Source: Catellatospora tritici
Lineage (GTDB): Bacteria > Actinomycetota > Actinomycetes > Mycobacteriales > Micromonosporaceae
Assembly: GCF_019083965.1 (NCBI RefSeq)
Contig: NZ_JAHRCY010000017.1
Span: 62,001 to 126,000, forward strand
Length of the DNA stretch: 64,000 bases
Direction: 5' to 3'
Under the pieces are notes generated by a model, which worked only from the letters and a program-made list of their open reading frames with translations, did not search any database and was not told the origin of the DNA. The translations under genes and the position numbers were made by a program. The stretch's first letter is position 1, and every line of letters begins with the position of its first letter. This document shows, piece by piece, positions 20,053 to 31,893 of this stretch.

Positions 20053-21051
20053 ATGACGGGGTTCACGGGGGTATCACGGCGCCGGGCGGCAGCCTGGTCG
20101 GCCACGGGGGCGGCGCTGGCCGCGATGCTGGCGTTGACCGGACCGGCGGCCGCCCACCAGGCCCCCGACGGCGACGCCACCAGTGCCGCGGCGGTGAAGC
20201 CGTGCGAGCCGCTGACCAAGTTCAGCCGCAAGAACTTCAGGGACAGCGCCGAGGTGACCAACAAGTTCTACCCGCTGGTCTCGGGCTACCAGTACACGCT
20301 GCAGGGCTTCTCCGACACCGGCGGCGGCCTGCAGCCGCACACGGTCGTCCTGTTCGTCACCGACTTCGTCAAGGAGATCGACGGCGTCAAGACCCGGGTG
20401 CTGTGGGACGTCGACACCAACGACAACGTACTGGCCGAGTCCGAACTGGCGTTCCAGGCCCAGGACAAGGACAAGAACGTGTGGGTGCTGGGGGAGTACC
20501 CGGAGGAGTTCGACGAGAACGGGAACTTCACCGGCGCGCCGAACACCTGGATCTCCGGTGAGGAGGGCGCCCAGGGCGGGGTGCTGGTGCCCGGCAACCC
20601 GAAGAAGGGCAAGCAGTTCCTCGAAGGGTTCGCACCCGAGATCGACTTCCTGGACTGCGGGGAGGTGCACCGCAAGAGTCAGGACGACGTGTGCACGCCG
20701 CTCGCCTGCTACGACGGGGTGCTCGTCATCGACGAGACCAGCCCGCTGGATGAGGAGGGCGGCATCCAGCGCAAGTTCTACGCCCCCGGCGTCGGCAACG
20801 TGAAGATCACCGCGGTGGACGATCCCGAGGGTGAGACGCTGGTGCTGGTCGACAAGCACAAGCTGCCACTGGACGAGCGGCTGCAGGCCGACCTCGACGC
20901 GCTCAAGCTGGAGAACCGGGCGTACGAGATCAGCGAGGTCTACCAGAGCACCGACCCGATGTTCCTGGACCCCACCGGCCACGACCGGGGCGACCACGAC
21001 CGCAAGGAGCTCGTCAAGCGGCTGAGCAAGAAGCTCGCCGCCCGCTCGTGA
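20053..21051 (+). CDS. Secreted protein of unknown function
   Basis: 332 residues from ATG 20053 behind GAGGGG. A signal peptide (AAAWSATGAALAAMLALTGPAAA) ends near residue 36. The mature part is acidic, has paired Cys (CEPL, LDCGEV, DVCTPLACYD) and a basic C-terminus (RKELVKRLSKKLAARS). I do not recognise the family. Monocistronic, between the Rieske gene and the beta-galactosidase promoter. Confidence 0.8.
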   Translation: MTGFTGVSRRRAAAWSATGAALAAMLALTGPAAAHQAPDGDATSAAAVKPCEPLTKFSRKNFRDSAEVTNKFYPLVSGYQYTLQGFSDTGGGLQPHTVVLFVTDFVKEIDGVKTRVLWDVDTNDNVLAESELAFQAQDKDKNVWVLGEYPEEFDENGNFTGAPNTWISGEEGAQGGVLVPGNPKKGKQFLEGFAPEIDFLDCGEVHRKSQDDVCTPLACYDGVLVIDETSPLDEEGGIQRKFYAPGVGNVKITAVDDPEGETLVLVDKHKLPLDERLQADLDALKLENRAYEISEVYQSTDPMFLDPTGHDRGDHDRKELVKRLSKKLAARS

Positions 21052-21084
21052 CGGGCTGAAATCCCAGGCCGGTCCCGGGTTCTG

Positions 21085-24195
<3,111 letters not shown>

Positions 24196-24204
24196 GCGAC
24201 AACC

Positions 24205-24234
24205 ACCGGGCGGCGGCATCGGCTGCCGCCCGGT
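24205..24234 (+). terminator. Hairpin terminator after beta-galactosidase
   Basis: A perfect 10-bp GC stem (24205-24214 with 24225-24234) with a 10-nt loop, starting 9 nt after the stop. There is no T run, as is common in actinobacteria. Confidence 0.65.
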
Positions 24235-24294
24235 AACCTGTTCGGGCGGCCCGCCGGGCACCGCTGACAGCGTCGTTGCCCCCACCCGCACGTG

Positions 24295-26214
24295 ATGACA
24301 CGTGCCCAGGTGGGAGAACGTTCGGTGGCGCTGGTCCGCAAATCCGCCGCGGCATTGCTCGACGACGCCCGTGCGGGCACCCTCATCTCCGTGCTCGCAG
24401 AGCAGGCCCGCATCGCGCTCAACAGTGGCGTCTCCGTCGCCGAGGTACGCAGCTGGGACAGGAGCCTGCCCGCCTTCCTCGGTGACCTCGTCGACGCCGG
24501 GCTCGGCCATGTCGAGGTGCTGCTGGAGCACCAGCTGCCCTACAGCCCCAAACGCGCCGACGTGATCCTGTGCGGCACCCATCCGCGCACCGCGCGGCCG
24601 TCGTACGTCGTGGTCGAGCTGAAACAGTGGAGCCGGGCCGAGCCCGCCGGCGAGGACCTGGTGCAGATCGACCACTACGCCCAGCCGGTGCTGCACCCCG
24701 TCGAGCAGGTACGCCGCTACTGCCAGCAGCTCGTCGACTTCACACCGATGCTCGCCGAGCAGGCCGACAGCGTCCACGGCATCGCGTACCTGCACAACGC
24801 CCTCGACACCGGGGTCTGGAACATCCGCCAGTACCGGATGGACGAGTACGGCACGCTCTACACCCTCGGCACCAAGGACGCGCTGATCGAGCGGTTGCGC
24901 GCCCGCCTCGACCCGGGCGCGGACCGCGACCGGGCGCGCAAGGCCGCCGAGGAACTGCTCGCGGCCGAGGTCGCGCCGTCGAGGAAGCTGCTGGACGTCG
25001 CGGCCAAGGAGATCCAGGACCGGGAGCAGTTCGTGCTGCTCGACGAGCAGCAGGTCGCGTTCAGCACCGTGAAGGCGGCCGTGGAGCGCTCGCGGACCGC
25101 GCGGCAGCAGACCGTGGTGATCGTCCTCGGCGGCCCCGGGTCCGGTAAGAGCGTCATCGCGCTGAGCCTGCTCGGCGAGCTGAGCCGCCACGGCCACCGG
25201 GTGATGCACGCCACCGGGTCCAGCGCGTTCACGAACACGATGCGCAGGGTCGCGGGCAGCCGCAACAAGCGGGTGCAGGGCCTGTTCGGGTACTTCAACA
25301 ACTTCATCAGCGAACCGCCCAGGTCACTGGATGTGATCATCTGTGATGAGGCGCACCGGCTGCGGGAGACCAGCGTCAACCGGTTCACACCCAAGGACAA
25401 GCGGCAGGCGGCGCGGCGGCAGATCGAAGAGCTGATCGACGTGGCGCGGGTGCCGGTGTTCCTGCTCGACGAGAAGCAGATCGTGCGGCCGGGGGAGATG
25501 GGGTCGGAGTCGGCGATCCGGTACGCCGCCGAAGGGCTGGGCTGCAAGGTCGAGGTGGTGCGGCTCGACGGGCAGTACCGGTGCGGCGGGTCGGAGTTCT
25601 ACGACGCGTGGGTGGCGCGGGTGCTCGGGCTGCGGCGGGACCCGGCCATGCCCTGGTCGAAGCTGGTGACCCGCGAGGACGAGCACTTCGTGGTGCGTAC
25701 GGCGCGGACTCCGGCGGAGCTGGAGGCGTGGCTGGTGGGGCGCCAGCACGAGCACTCGGGGACGGCGCGGATCGCGGCCGGGTACTGCTGGCCGTGGAGT
25801 GACCCGCGGCAGGTGGGGGACCGGAAGGTGCTCGTCGATGACGTGGTCATCGGGGAGTGGGCGCGGCCGTGGAACGTCAAGCCGGAGCAGAAGGTGCCGG
25901 ACGCGCCGGAGTCGTACTTCTGGGCCTCCGATGAGCGGGGGTTCGGGCAGGTCGGGTGCGTTTACACGGCTCAGGGGTTCGAGTACGACTGGGCTGGGGT
26001 GATCTTCGGGCCGGACTTCGTGTGGCGCGGGGACGGATGGGTGGCTCGGCCGCAGTACTGCAAGGACCCGGCGGTGAAGAAGGCGGACGGGAGCCAGTTC
26101 ACGGAGCTGATCCGCAACACGTACCGGGTGCTGCTGACCCGGGGCATGCGCGGGGTGATCATGTACTCGACCGATGCGGAGACGCAGGCGTACCTGGAGC
26201 GGATGGCTGCCTAA
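24295..26214 (+). CDS. DUF2075-type helicase/ATPase with nuclease-like N-terminus
   Basis: About 639 residues. The start is uncertain: GTG 24292, ATG 24295, or GTG 24325, which has GGGAG upstream. The N-terminal ~200 residues carry a possible PD-(D/E)xK site (ADVILCG followed by VVVELKQW). The ATPase part has Walker A (LGGPGSGKSVIAL, about residue 285) and Walker B (DVIICDEAHRLRE), then helicase motifs (FLLDEKQIVRPGEMG, RLDGQYRCGG, VYTAQGFEYDW, LLTRGMRGVIMYS). This is the DUF2075/Schlafen-group-3-like family, often near defence genes. It sits just outside the tRNA used by the mobile element. Confidence 0.85.
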   Translation: MTRAQVGERSVALVRKSAAALLDDARAGTLISVLAEQARIALNSGVSVAEVRSWDRSLPAFLGDLVDAGLGHVEVLLEHQLPYSPKRADVILCGTHPRTARPSYVVVELKQWSRAEPAGEDLVQIDHYAQPVLHPVEQVRRYCQQLVDFTPMLAEQADSVHGIAYLHNALDTGVWNIRQYRMDEYGTLYTLGTKDALIERLRARLDPGADRDRARKAAEELLAAEVAPSRKLLDVAAKEIQDREQFVLLDEQQVAFSTVKAAVERSRTARQQTVVIVLGGPGSGKSVIALSLLGELSRHGHRVMHATGSSAFTNTMRRVAGSRNKRVQGLFGYFNNFISEPPRSLDVIICDEAHRLRETSVNRFTPKDKRQAARRQIEELIDVARVPVFLLDEKQIVRPGEMGSESAIRYAAEGLGCKVEVVRLDGQYRCGGSEFYDAWVARVLGLRRDPAMPWSKLVTREDEHFVVRTARTPAELEAWLVGRQHEHSGTARIAAGYCWPWSDPRQVGDRKVLVDDVVIGEWARPWNVKPEQKVPDAPESYFWASDERGFGQVGCVYTAQGFEYDWAGVIFGPDFVWRGDGWVARPQYCKDPAVKKADGSQFTELIRNTYRVLLTRGMRGVIMYSTDAETQAYLERMAA

Positions 26215-26232
26215 CGGGCGTCGGACGGCGGT

Positions 26233-26799
26233 CTAACGGGCGGCCAGGAGCGCCTTGATCTGGTCGGGGAGCGGTGGTGCGCCCAGGCGGTTGTCGACCG
26301 TCAGGTGGGGGACGGGTGGTTCGACACCGGCGCGGATCGTGGTGGTGTAGCCGTCGAAGTTCGCCAGCTTGGCGGCGTCCCGGGGAAGGGCGCGGGTGGT
26401 CAGGCGGGAGTGCAGGGTGGCGGGGTCAGTGCGTACCCAGACGAGGTGGACCGGGTCGCCGCCCAGTTCCTCCACCCAGGTGGACCAGCGGTCGGGGTTG
26501 TGGATCTGGCTGGTGAACGGGCCGTCGAGGAGGACGGGGCAGCCGTGGGAGCGGATGGCTCGGGCGGTGGCGGTCATGCCGCCGTACTCGTGGATCTTGA
26601 TGTGGGCGTCGTACCAGGGGCCTTCGCGCTCGCTGAAGGGGCGGCCCGCCGCCGCCAGGGTGGCGGCTACGAAGCTGCCGTAGAGGACGTCCTTGTCCAG
26701 GTGGGCGGGGGTGGGGGTGAGGGCCTTGAGGAGCAGTTCGGCGACGGTGGACTTGCCTGCGCCGGGTGGGCCGGCCACTACCCAGATGTCGGCTGTCAC
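26233..26799 (-). CDS. P-loop kinase/AAA protein (zeta-toxin or phosphotransferase-like)
   Basis: 188 residues. Walker A is at the N-terminus ([18 protein letters not shown]), followed by a LDKDVLYG segment that fits a substrate-binding aspartate, and an Arg-rich lid ([20 protein letters not shown]). The size and order fit small kinases such as chloramphenicol-phosphotransferase-like or zeta-like enzymes. No antitoxin gene is adjacent, so a toxin role is not supported. Convergent with the DUF2075 gene, 18 nt between stops. Confidence 0.8.
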   Translation of the reverse strand: MTADIWVVAGPPGAGKSTVAELLLKALTPTPAHLDKDVLYGSFVAATLAAAGRPFSEREGPWYDAHIKIHEYGGMTATARAIRSHGCPVLLDGPFTSQIHNPDRWSTWVEELGGDPVHLVWVRTDPATLHSRLTTRALPRDAAKLANFDGYTTTIRAGVEPPVPHLTVDNRLGAPPLPDQIKALLAAR

Positions 26800-26932
26800 G
26801 GGAGGGACGATAGCCGGGCGGTAACCCGATGTGCGTGATCAACCTTGGCCGTGTACAGTTATGGCTCGTGCGGCTGACGTCGGACACCTGCGGAAATGTG
26901 CGCGGGTGGGCGGGGGAGGTCGGACACCACCG

Positions 26933-27016
26933 GTCCGGGTGGCGGAATGGCAGACGCGCTAGCTTGAGGTGCTAGTGCCCGTATAGGGCGTGGGGGTTCA
27001 AGTCCCCCCTCGGACA
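26933..27016 (+). tRNA. tRNA-Leu (anticodon GAG)
   Basis: A full cloverleaf of 84 nt: acceptor GTCCGGG pairs with CTCGGAC (one G-T), D-arm region GGCGGAATGGCAGACGC, anticodon stem CTAGC/GCTAG with loop TTGAGGT (GAG at 26966-26968), a long variable arm typical of class II tRNA-Leu, and T-arm GGGGG-TTCAAGT-CCCCC. Discriminator A at 27016; CCA is not encoded. It is the insertion target of the integrase beside it. Confidence 0.95.
26972..27016. other. Putative attachment-site region (element/chromosome junction)
   Basis: The 3' half of tRNA-Leu is also the last 45 nt of the integrase gene on the other strand. Integrases that insert at a tRNA commonly lie right beside their att site, so the crossover point is probably here or within a few nt downstream. 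I did not find a second copy of the tRNA 3' end in the window, so the other element end is probably beyond the right edge. Confidence 0.5.
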
Positions 27017-28651
27017 CACACTAGTACATGATCCATCTGGGCTGGCCTCCGCTTTGATCAAGCGGGGGCCTGGTTCGTATGTAAGCCGAAGTCCGAGTTG
27101 TCGATACAGTTCCGCCTTGTCGGCCGGATCGGCGACCTTGAGGATGGCCGCGATGCCTGACATGGCCTCGACAAGCGTTCCGATCTCACCCGGGGTCATG
27201 GTTCGGCGGCCGGTAAGCGCCCGCAGCTCCGACTCGGCCGCGGCCTTCTCGGCTTGTGCTTGGGCGATCCACTGCTGGACCAGTACTGGGTCGGTGCCGA
27301 CTTCGAGCGCTGCGCGGTACCGGTCGAGCTTGGTATTGCAGCCTGCGATCTTGGTCCGGGCGGCGTCGATACGGTGTCTGTCGCGGTCGTCGTGCTGGGA
27401 ATCGGCCATGGCTTGCAGGGTGTCGCGAAGGTTGGCGGGGGAGAACGCCCTGGCCACCCATGGGTCAATCAGTTCGACGATCTTGTCTTCGCGCAGGTAG
27501 ACACTGCGTGGATGGGCCAGTCGCTTGGAGTCGGCGTATTCGGCGGCGTAGGTGCACCGGTAGTGCCTGCGGCCGTTGTTGAAGCTGCCGACCATGCGCC
27601 TACTGCACAGGCCGCAGAAGATCAGTCCTGACAAGGTGTAGCTGTGCTTGCTCCGGCGGGGTTTGTGCTCGACGTCGGGTCGGCGGGCGCCTGCGGCGAT
27701 GAGCGTCTGTACCTGTCGGAAGGTGTCATCGTCGATGATGGCTTCATGCGCCGGATCGTTGGAGTAGATCCAATCCTGCTGTGGGCTCCAGCGCATCTTG
27801 GTGTCGTGGCCCAGAGCCACGTCCTCGACGTCGATGAGGACTTCGGTCTTGCGCTGCTTGTTCCACACCTGGCGGCCGGTGTAGCGCGGGTTGGTGAGAA
27901 TCACGCGCACCGCCGACTTGCCCCATGCGTTGACGTGTCGGTGCGGGTTGCGTTGTGGGTCGCTGGCGGACGGGGACAGGATGCCGTCACGGGTCAGGCC
28001 CTCAGCGATGGCGTATAGGCCGGTGCCGCGCACGAACTCCCGGTAAATGCGCTGCACCACCGGCGCGGTTGAGGGGTCCGGCTCGAGCCTGTGCAGGCGC
28101 CTGCCGTCCGACGCCTTCGCTGGGTTGGGGTGAGGGCCGGCGTCGATGAGGCGGTAACCGTATGGAGGGCGACCGCCGAGGAACCGGCCCTCCATGGCTG
28201 CCTGCGCCGCCATGGCGGACCGGACTCGGATCTTGATGCGGTTGCGCTCGCCCTTGCTCATTCCGCCGTACAGCGCCATGACCAGGTCGTGTGCGTCGCT
28301 TCCTGGGTCGACTGCACCGCCGACCTCCGGGATCCACAGCTGCACGCCGTAGTGCTCGAAGAGTGGAAATGTCAGGCCGAACTGGTTGCCGTAGAAAGCG
28401 CGCTGTGGCTCGCCGATCACCACGCCCTCGAACCCGCGGCGCGGCTCTCGCAGCGCCGTGAGGAGTTCGGCGGCACGCGGCCGCCGCTTCCACGGCAGCG
28501 ACCTGGATGTTCCGATGTCGAAGTACTCGGCGACGACTTGGTGACCGGCTGGTTCGATCAGGCTGCGGGCCCGGGTCAGCTGCCAGTTCCGTGAGGCTTC
28601 TGGATCTTGGTTGTCCTCGGTCGAGACGCGACCATAGAACGCGAATCTCAT
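26972..28651 (-). CDS. Large serine integrase (site-specific recombinase)
   Basis: 559 residues. The N-terminal resolvase domain has the catalytic Ser10 (YGRVSTEDNQD) and the Arg-containing motif GMSKGERNRIKIRVRSAM. A recombinase domain follows (GGRPPYGYRL, GKSAVRVILTNPRYTGRQVW), then a zinc-ribbon (GLIFCGLCSRRMVGSF and HYRCTYAAEY) and a coiled-coil (about 425-495). The last ~15 residues are read antisense through the tRNA-Leu gene, so the natural C-terminus depends on the integrated junction. The ATG start overlaps the stop of the small upstream gene by 4 nt. It catalyses integration of the element. Confidence 0.95.
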   Translation of the reverse strand: MRFAFYGRVSTEDNQDPEASRNWQLTRARSLIEPAGHQVVAEYFDIGTSRSLPWKRRPRAAELLTALREPRRGFEGVVIGEPQRAFYGNQFGLTFPLFEHYGVQLWIPEVGGAVDPGSDAHDLVMALYGGMSKGERNRIKIRVRSAMAAQAAMEGRFLGGRPPYGYRLIDAGPHPNPAKASDGRRLHRLEPDPSTAPVVQRIYREFVRGTGLYAIAEGLTRDGILSPSASDPQRNPHRHVNAWGKSAVRVILTNPRYTGRQVWNKQRKTEVLIDVEDVALGHDTKMRWSPQQDWIYSNDPAHEAIIDDDTFRQVQTLIAAGARRPDVEHKPRRSKHSYTLSGLIFCGLCSRRMVGSFNNGRRHYRCTYAAEYADSKRLAHPRSVYLREDKIVELIDPWVARAFSPANLRDTLQAMADSQHDDRDRHRIDAARTKIAGCNTKLDRYRAALEVGTDPVLVQQWIAQAQAEKAAAESELRALTGRRTMTPGEIGTLVEAMSGIAAILKVADPADKAELYRQLGLRLTYEPGPRLIKAEASPDGSCTSVCPRGDLNPHALYGH

Positions 28652-28929
28652 GTGTTCTCCTGTTGGTGATCTACGGGATGCGCACGGCTGTGTGAGAGGT
28701 TTCGAATCAGGCGGAACAGCGCGGACGCTGCCTGCGTGGTGAGCAGCGGGTCGTGGTCCGGCAGCTCAATGGCGAGCGCGTCGGGGTGCGAAGCTGCAGA
28801 GGGCTTGCTGGCCAGATCTTCTGCTGAAGATTGGTCGGCCTGGCGGACCTGTGGTGTCGGTGTGCCCGACGGGGTCTGCTCTTGCTCGCGCTTGGGGTGG
28901 TCGGCAGTACTGGAGTTCGTTGATGTCAT
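28648..28929 (-). CDS. Small hydrophilic protein coupled to the integrase
   Basis: 93 residues, disordered and Ser/Thr/Gln/Pro-rich for the first ~55, then a helical patch (LLTTQAASALFRLIRNLSHS). GGGG precedes ATG 28929, and its stop overlaps the integrase ATG (ATGA), so the two are co-translated. I do not recognise a family. The position could suit an accessory or excision factor, but no DNA-binding motif is evident. Confidence 0.6.
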   Translation of the reverse strand: MTSTNSSTADHPKREQEQTPSGTPTPQVRQADQSSAEDLASKPSAASHPDALAIELPDHDPLLTTQAASALFRLIRNLSHSRAHPVDHQQENT

Positions 28930-29361
28930 GTGTCCCCAAGGGATCGCTGACGCCGCGATGCGGCGTCGTAGCTCGGTAGGCCATGGGGTCCTCCTTCGTG
29001 TCGTGCAGTGCTGAAAAGGGTGATCAACTGCGGTTGGCTGGGTGCGGAAGGGGCACTGGCAGTCGCGGGCAAGAGATCGGCATCTCTTCGATTTGTCGGA
29101 TGTAGTGTGTGGCCCGGGTACGTTTAGCCATGATCGCTACCCCGCATGATCAACTAGTGGGTGGGGACCGTCGATCGTCGGTCCGTCCAGGGAATTGGTC
29201 AAGCCGTACTTGCGGCGGCTGAGCTGGTAAGAGGCAATGAGGAAGGCCCGGTCGACTGCATGTCGATCGGGCCTGCGCGTCCTCGAGAAGAGGCCGGTTG
29301 TGGCGTACCGTGCTGTACCCGCCGCCGTTCGAGTTCCCCCGTATCGGAGATACCGGGCGAA
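28930..29361. other. Intergenic stretch without a supported gene, includes a hairpin
   Basis: No open frame here has a ribosome site plus a recognisable product. A hairpin with arms GGCCCGGTCGAC and GTCGATCGGGCC (about 29244-29273, one mismatch, loop TGCAT) could be a terminator. AT-richer than the host genes. Confidence 0.5.
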
Positions 29362-29427
29362 CTCGAACCGGTGGACCCGATGGGGCGCTCGAACCGGTGG
29401 ACCCGATGGGGCTCGAACCGGTGGACC
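29362..29427. repeat. Tandem repeat, 24-26 bp unit, 2.7 copies
   Basis: CTCGAACCGGTGGACC starts at 29362, 29388 and 29412; the first two units continue identically with CGATGGGG. The third copy runs into repeat R1, which begins with the same GTGGACC. Confidence 0.85.
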
Positions 29428-29519
29428 ATACGTCACAGAATCCGAACCGTGTTCCCGCTGTTCAGGGGCCGGTCGTGACCGTCCCGCCTGTTCGACCGCG
29501 CAAGATCCAGCCGTTGTGA
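29421..29519 (+). repeat. Dispersed repeat R1 (cassette border)
   Basis: First of three related roughly 90-bp sequences. It is the diverged copy: it shares with R2 and R3 GTGGACC, CCGAACCG and TCAGGGGCC, then CGTG, in the same order and spacing. Read in frame all three contain NPNR, then QGP, then VRxR, and end at a stop, so a short conserved peptide is possible. R1 lies about 135 nt past the 3' end of the NB-ARC/TPR gene. A related CAAGATCC motif occurs at 29501 and 29552 here and at 32025 beyond the other side of that gene. Confidence 0.7.
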
Positions 29520-29652
29520 TCACCAGCGGGGTCGTGGCGCCGCGGGAACGGCAAGATCCGGGCAATCGGCGGTTGCAGAAACCAGCCCGACACCGAGTAG
29601 GCAGGTCGGCATGTTGGCATCAGCGGTCTTCGTGACCGCCGAGTAGTGGCTA

Positions 29653-31893
29653 TCAGACCTGCTTGTAGAGGGCGGTGGCTTCGGCGACCCGGCCCGCCTC
29701 CTGGTAGGCGCTGGCGAGGTTGTTGCGGGAGATCAGGGTGTGGGGGTGGTCGTCGCCGAGTACCCGCCGACGGTCGGCCAGGACCTGCTCGTAGAGGGCG
29801 ATGGCCTCGGCGACCCGGCCCGCCTCCTGGTAGGCGTAGGCGAGGTTGTTGCGGGAGATCAGGGTGTCGGGGTGGTCGTCGCCGAGCACCCGCCGGGAAT
29901 CGGCCAGGACCTGCTCGAAGAGGGCGATGGCCTCGGCGACCCGGCCCGCCGCCCGGTAGGCGCTGGCGAGGTCGTTGCGGGAGATCAGGGTGTCGGGGTG
30001 GTCGTCGCCGAGCACCCGCCGACGGTCGGCCAGGACCTGCTCGTAGAGGGCGATGGCCTCGGCGACCCGGCCCGCCGCCCGGTAGGCGTAGGCGAGGTCG
30101 TTGCGGGAGTTCAGGGTGTGGGGGTGGTCGTCGCCGAGCACCCGCCGACGGTCGGCCAGGACCTGCTCGTAGAGGGCGATGGCCTCGGCGACCAGGCCCG
30201 CCGCCCGGTAGGCGTAGGCGAGGTTGTTGCGAGAGTTCAGGGTGTGGGGGTGGTCGTCGCCGAGCACCCGCCGGGAATCGGCCAGGACCTGCTCGTAGAG
30301 GGCGATGGCTTCGGTGACCCGGCCCGCCTCCTGGTAGGCGACGGCGAGGTTGCTGCGGGAGATCAGGGTGTCGGGGTGGTCGTCGCCGAGCACCCCCCGG
30401 CGGTCGGCAAGGTTGTCGGACAGTATCGACACGGCGCCGGTCAGATCGCCGGCAGCCTCAAGCGCTCGGCCCATCCAGTCGGCCTGGACCAGCAGCAGCG
30501 CGGGAGGATCGCCAGCCGAGTTCTCGCGAACCGCCAACACTTGCCGGGTGAGTTCATCCACCTCGGCCCGGCGCAGCGCTACCTGTGCCAGGGGCAGACC
30601 GTCGGTGAGGACGTCGAGCATCTGCGACGCCGTATCGACGGCTTCGGCCAGGCTGGGATGCGCGCCGTCGTGAGAGGCGAGGTGTCGCACCACCCGCGCG
30701 GTCAGCCGGTGAACCACGACCAGCACCCCATCGCCCGCTACGCCAGCGGATCCGCTGAGCGTGACCAGCGACCAGCCCGCCAACACATCCAGCGCGGCCC
30801 GCACCCCGCCGGACAACCCCAACCCCGCCTCGCCCCGCACCAGCAGCCGACGACTCACACCATCGGCCGACAACACCGACAGCACCCCGAGCAGCCGTAG
30901 CGCGTCACCGGAGGCGTCGGCCGCGTCGACACCGGCCATGCTCAGTGCGGTCGCCTTCAACACCCCCGGATGAGACGCCCCCGACTCCTGCCGCAACGTC
31001 TCATCCAAACGCTCACCGGCCAACAACCGCAGATACCCCGCGTAGGTCTCCCCGTTACGCGCCACGTAAGCACCTGCCTGTGCCAGACCCAGCGGCAACC
31101 ACCCCAACTCCCGACCTAACGCCACCGCGTCCGGGCCATCTGCCAGGCCGGTCGTTTCGCGTAGGAACGCCCGCCCTTCCGCCTCGGTGAACACCCCTAC
31201 TTCCACCGCGGCGACTCCGTCCATCCGCAGGAACTCCCGCCGATTCGACGTGATCACAACCTTCACCCCGCCACGCGTGGGCAGCCACTCCCGCAACACC
31301 TGCGGATCGTCGACGTTGTCGAACACCACCAACCGCCGCGCCCGGCCGCCATCGCTGAGCCAGCGCACTGCGAGCCCGGCCAGCACCTCCGGCGCATCGT
31401 CCGCGCCACCCAAGCCACGCGCCCGCGCCACCTGCGCCAACCCCGCGACCGGCCCCGACTCGGCGTTCAACCACGCGACCAGGTCGAACCCGGCCGCATC
31501 ACACTCACGCGCGAACGCCGCCGCCAGCTGCGTCTTACCCGCACCACGCTGCCCCGGCAACGCCACCAACGCCACCCGACCACGACCACCCACCGCCCGA
31601 CGCAGCGCCTTCATCTCACGCGATCGCGCCTGAAAGTGCGCCGCCCCCAGCGGAACCTGCCCCACCACCCGCGACGACAATCCGACCACCGCCGGACCGC
31701 CCGCACCATCGGCAGAGCGCACCTTGCTGACGAGATCGGGAAGGAAGGCCATGACCAGAGCCGCAACCGCCGTGGACACGACCACCACCGGCGGCTTGTC
31801 ATCGGCGATCAGCGACCAGACAACGGTGGCGGTACCCACGCAGCACGCCACCGCGATCAACCCGTACTTGAACCACCGACGACCGGTCATCAC
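29653..31893 (-). CDS. Membrane-anchored NB-ARC STAND ATPase with TPR repeats
   Basis: 746 residues. Two hydrophobic segments (about 10-30 and 36-54) precede an NB-ARC ATPase: P-loop GQRGAGKT (114-121), Walker B LVVFDNVDD (188-196), and the GLPL-like motif LGWLPLGLAQAG. A winged-helix-like region leads to six 42-residue kinesin-light-chain-type TPR units (from about 488; each VLGDDHPDTLxSRNNLAxAY-like) that are nearly identical at DNA level. The protein ends abruptly in helix A of a seventh unit (ALYKQV). STAND proteins sense a ligand with the repeats and signal through the ATPase; many are anti-phage. No separate effector domain is seen. Flanked by R1 and R2. Confidence 0.88.
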   Translation of the reverse strand: MMTGRRWFKYGLIAVACCVGTATVVWSLIADDKPPVVVVSTAVAALVMAFLPDLVSKVRSADGAGGPAVVGLSSRVVGQVPLGAAHFQARSREMKALRRAVGGRGRVALVALPGQRGAGKTQLAAAFARECDAAGFDLVAWLNAESGPVAGLAQVARARGLGGADDAPEVLAGLAVRWLSDGGRARRLVVFDNVDDPQVLREWLPTRGGVKVVITSNRREFLRMDGVAAVEVGVFTEAEGRAFLRETTGLADGPDAVALGRELGWLPLGLAQAGAYVARNGETYAGYLRLLAGERLDETLRQESGASHPGVLKATALSMAGVDAADASGDALRLLGVLSVLSADGVSRRLLVRGEAGLGLSGGVRAALDVLAGWSLVTLSGSAGVAGDGVLVVVHRLTARVVRHLASHDGAHPSLAEAVDTASQMLDVLTDGLPLAQVALRRAEVDELTRQVLAVRENSAGDPPALLLVQADWMGRALEAAGDLTGAVSILSDNLADRRGVLGDDHPDTLISRSNLAVAYQEAGRVTEAIALYEQVLADSRRVLGDDHPHTLNSRNNLAYAYRAAGLVAEAIALYEQVLADRRRVLGDDHPHTLNSRNDLAYAYRAAGRVAEAIALYEQVLADRRRVLGDDHPDTLISRNDLASAYRAAGRVAEAIALFEQVLADSRRVLGDDHPDTLISRNNLAYAYQEAGRVAEAIALYEQVLADRRRVLGDDHPHTLISRNNLASAYQEAGRVAEATALYKQV

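Noticed and set aside
26233-26799. Toxin-antitoxin module (zeta-like)
   Set aside because: The kinase has no antitoxin-like neighbour; the DUF2075 gene is convergent, not operonic.
26879-26929. Second att half-site (GTCGGACACC, twice) upstream of the tRNA
   Set aside because: Only 8-9 nt match the tRNA end, with no matching extension.
26972-27020. C-terminal peptide of the integrase (CPRGDLNPHALYG) as a protein domain
   Set aside because: It is the antisense reading of the tRNA-Leu gene, a frequent false match.
29137-29565. Minus-strand open frame of 142 residues
   Set aside because: It crosses the tandem repeat and R1, has no ribosome site and no recognisable product.
29653-30420. CRISPR-like array
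   Set aside because: The repeats are contiguous 126-bp coding units without spacers; no CRISPR array exists in the window.
29646-30900. Plus-strand frames over the TPR repeats
   Set aside because: They are periodic shadows of the minus-strand 126-bp repeats; the same applies at 61940-63196.
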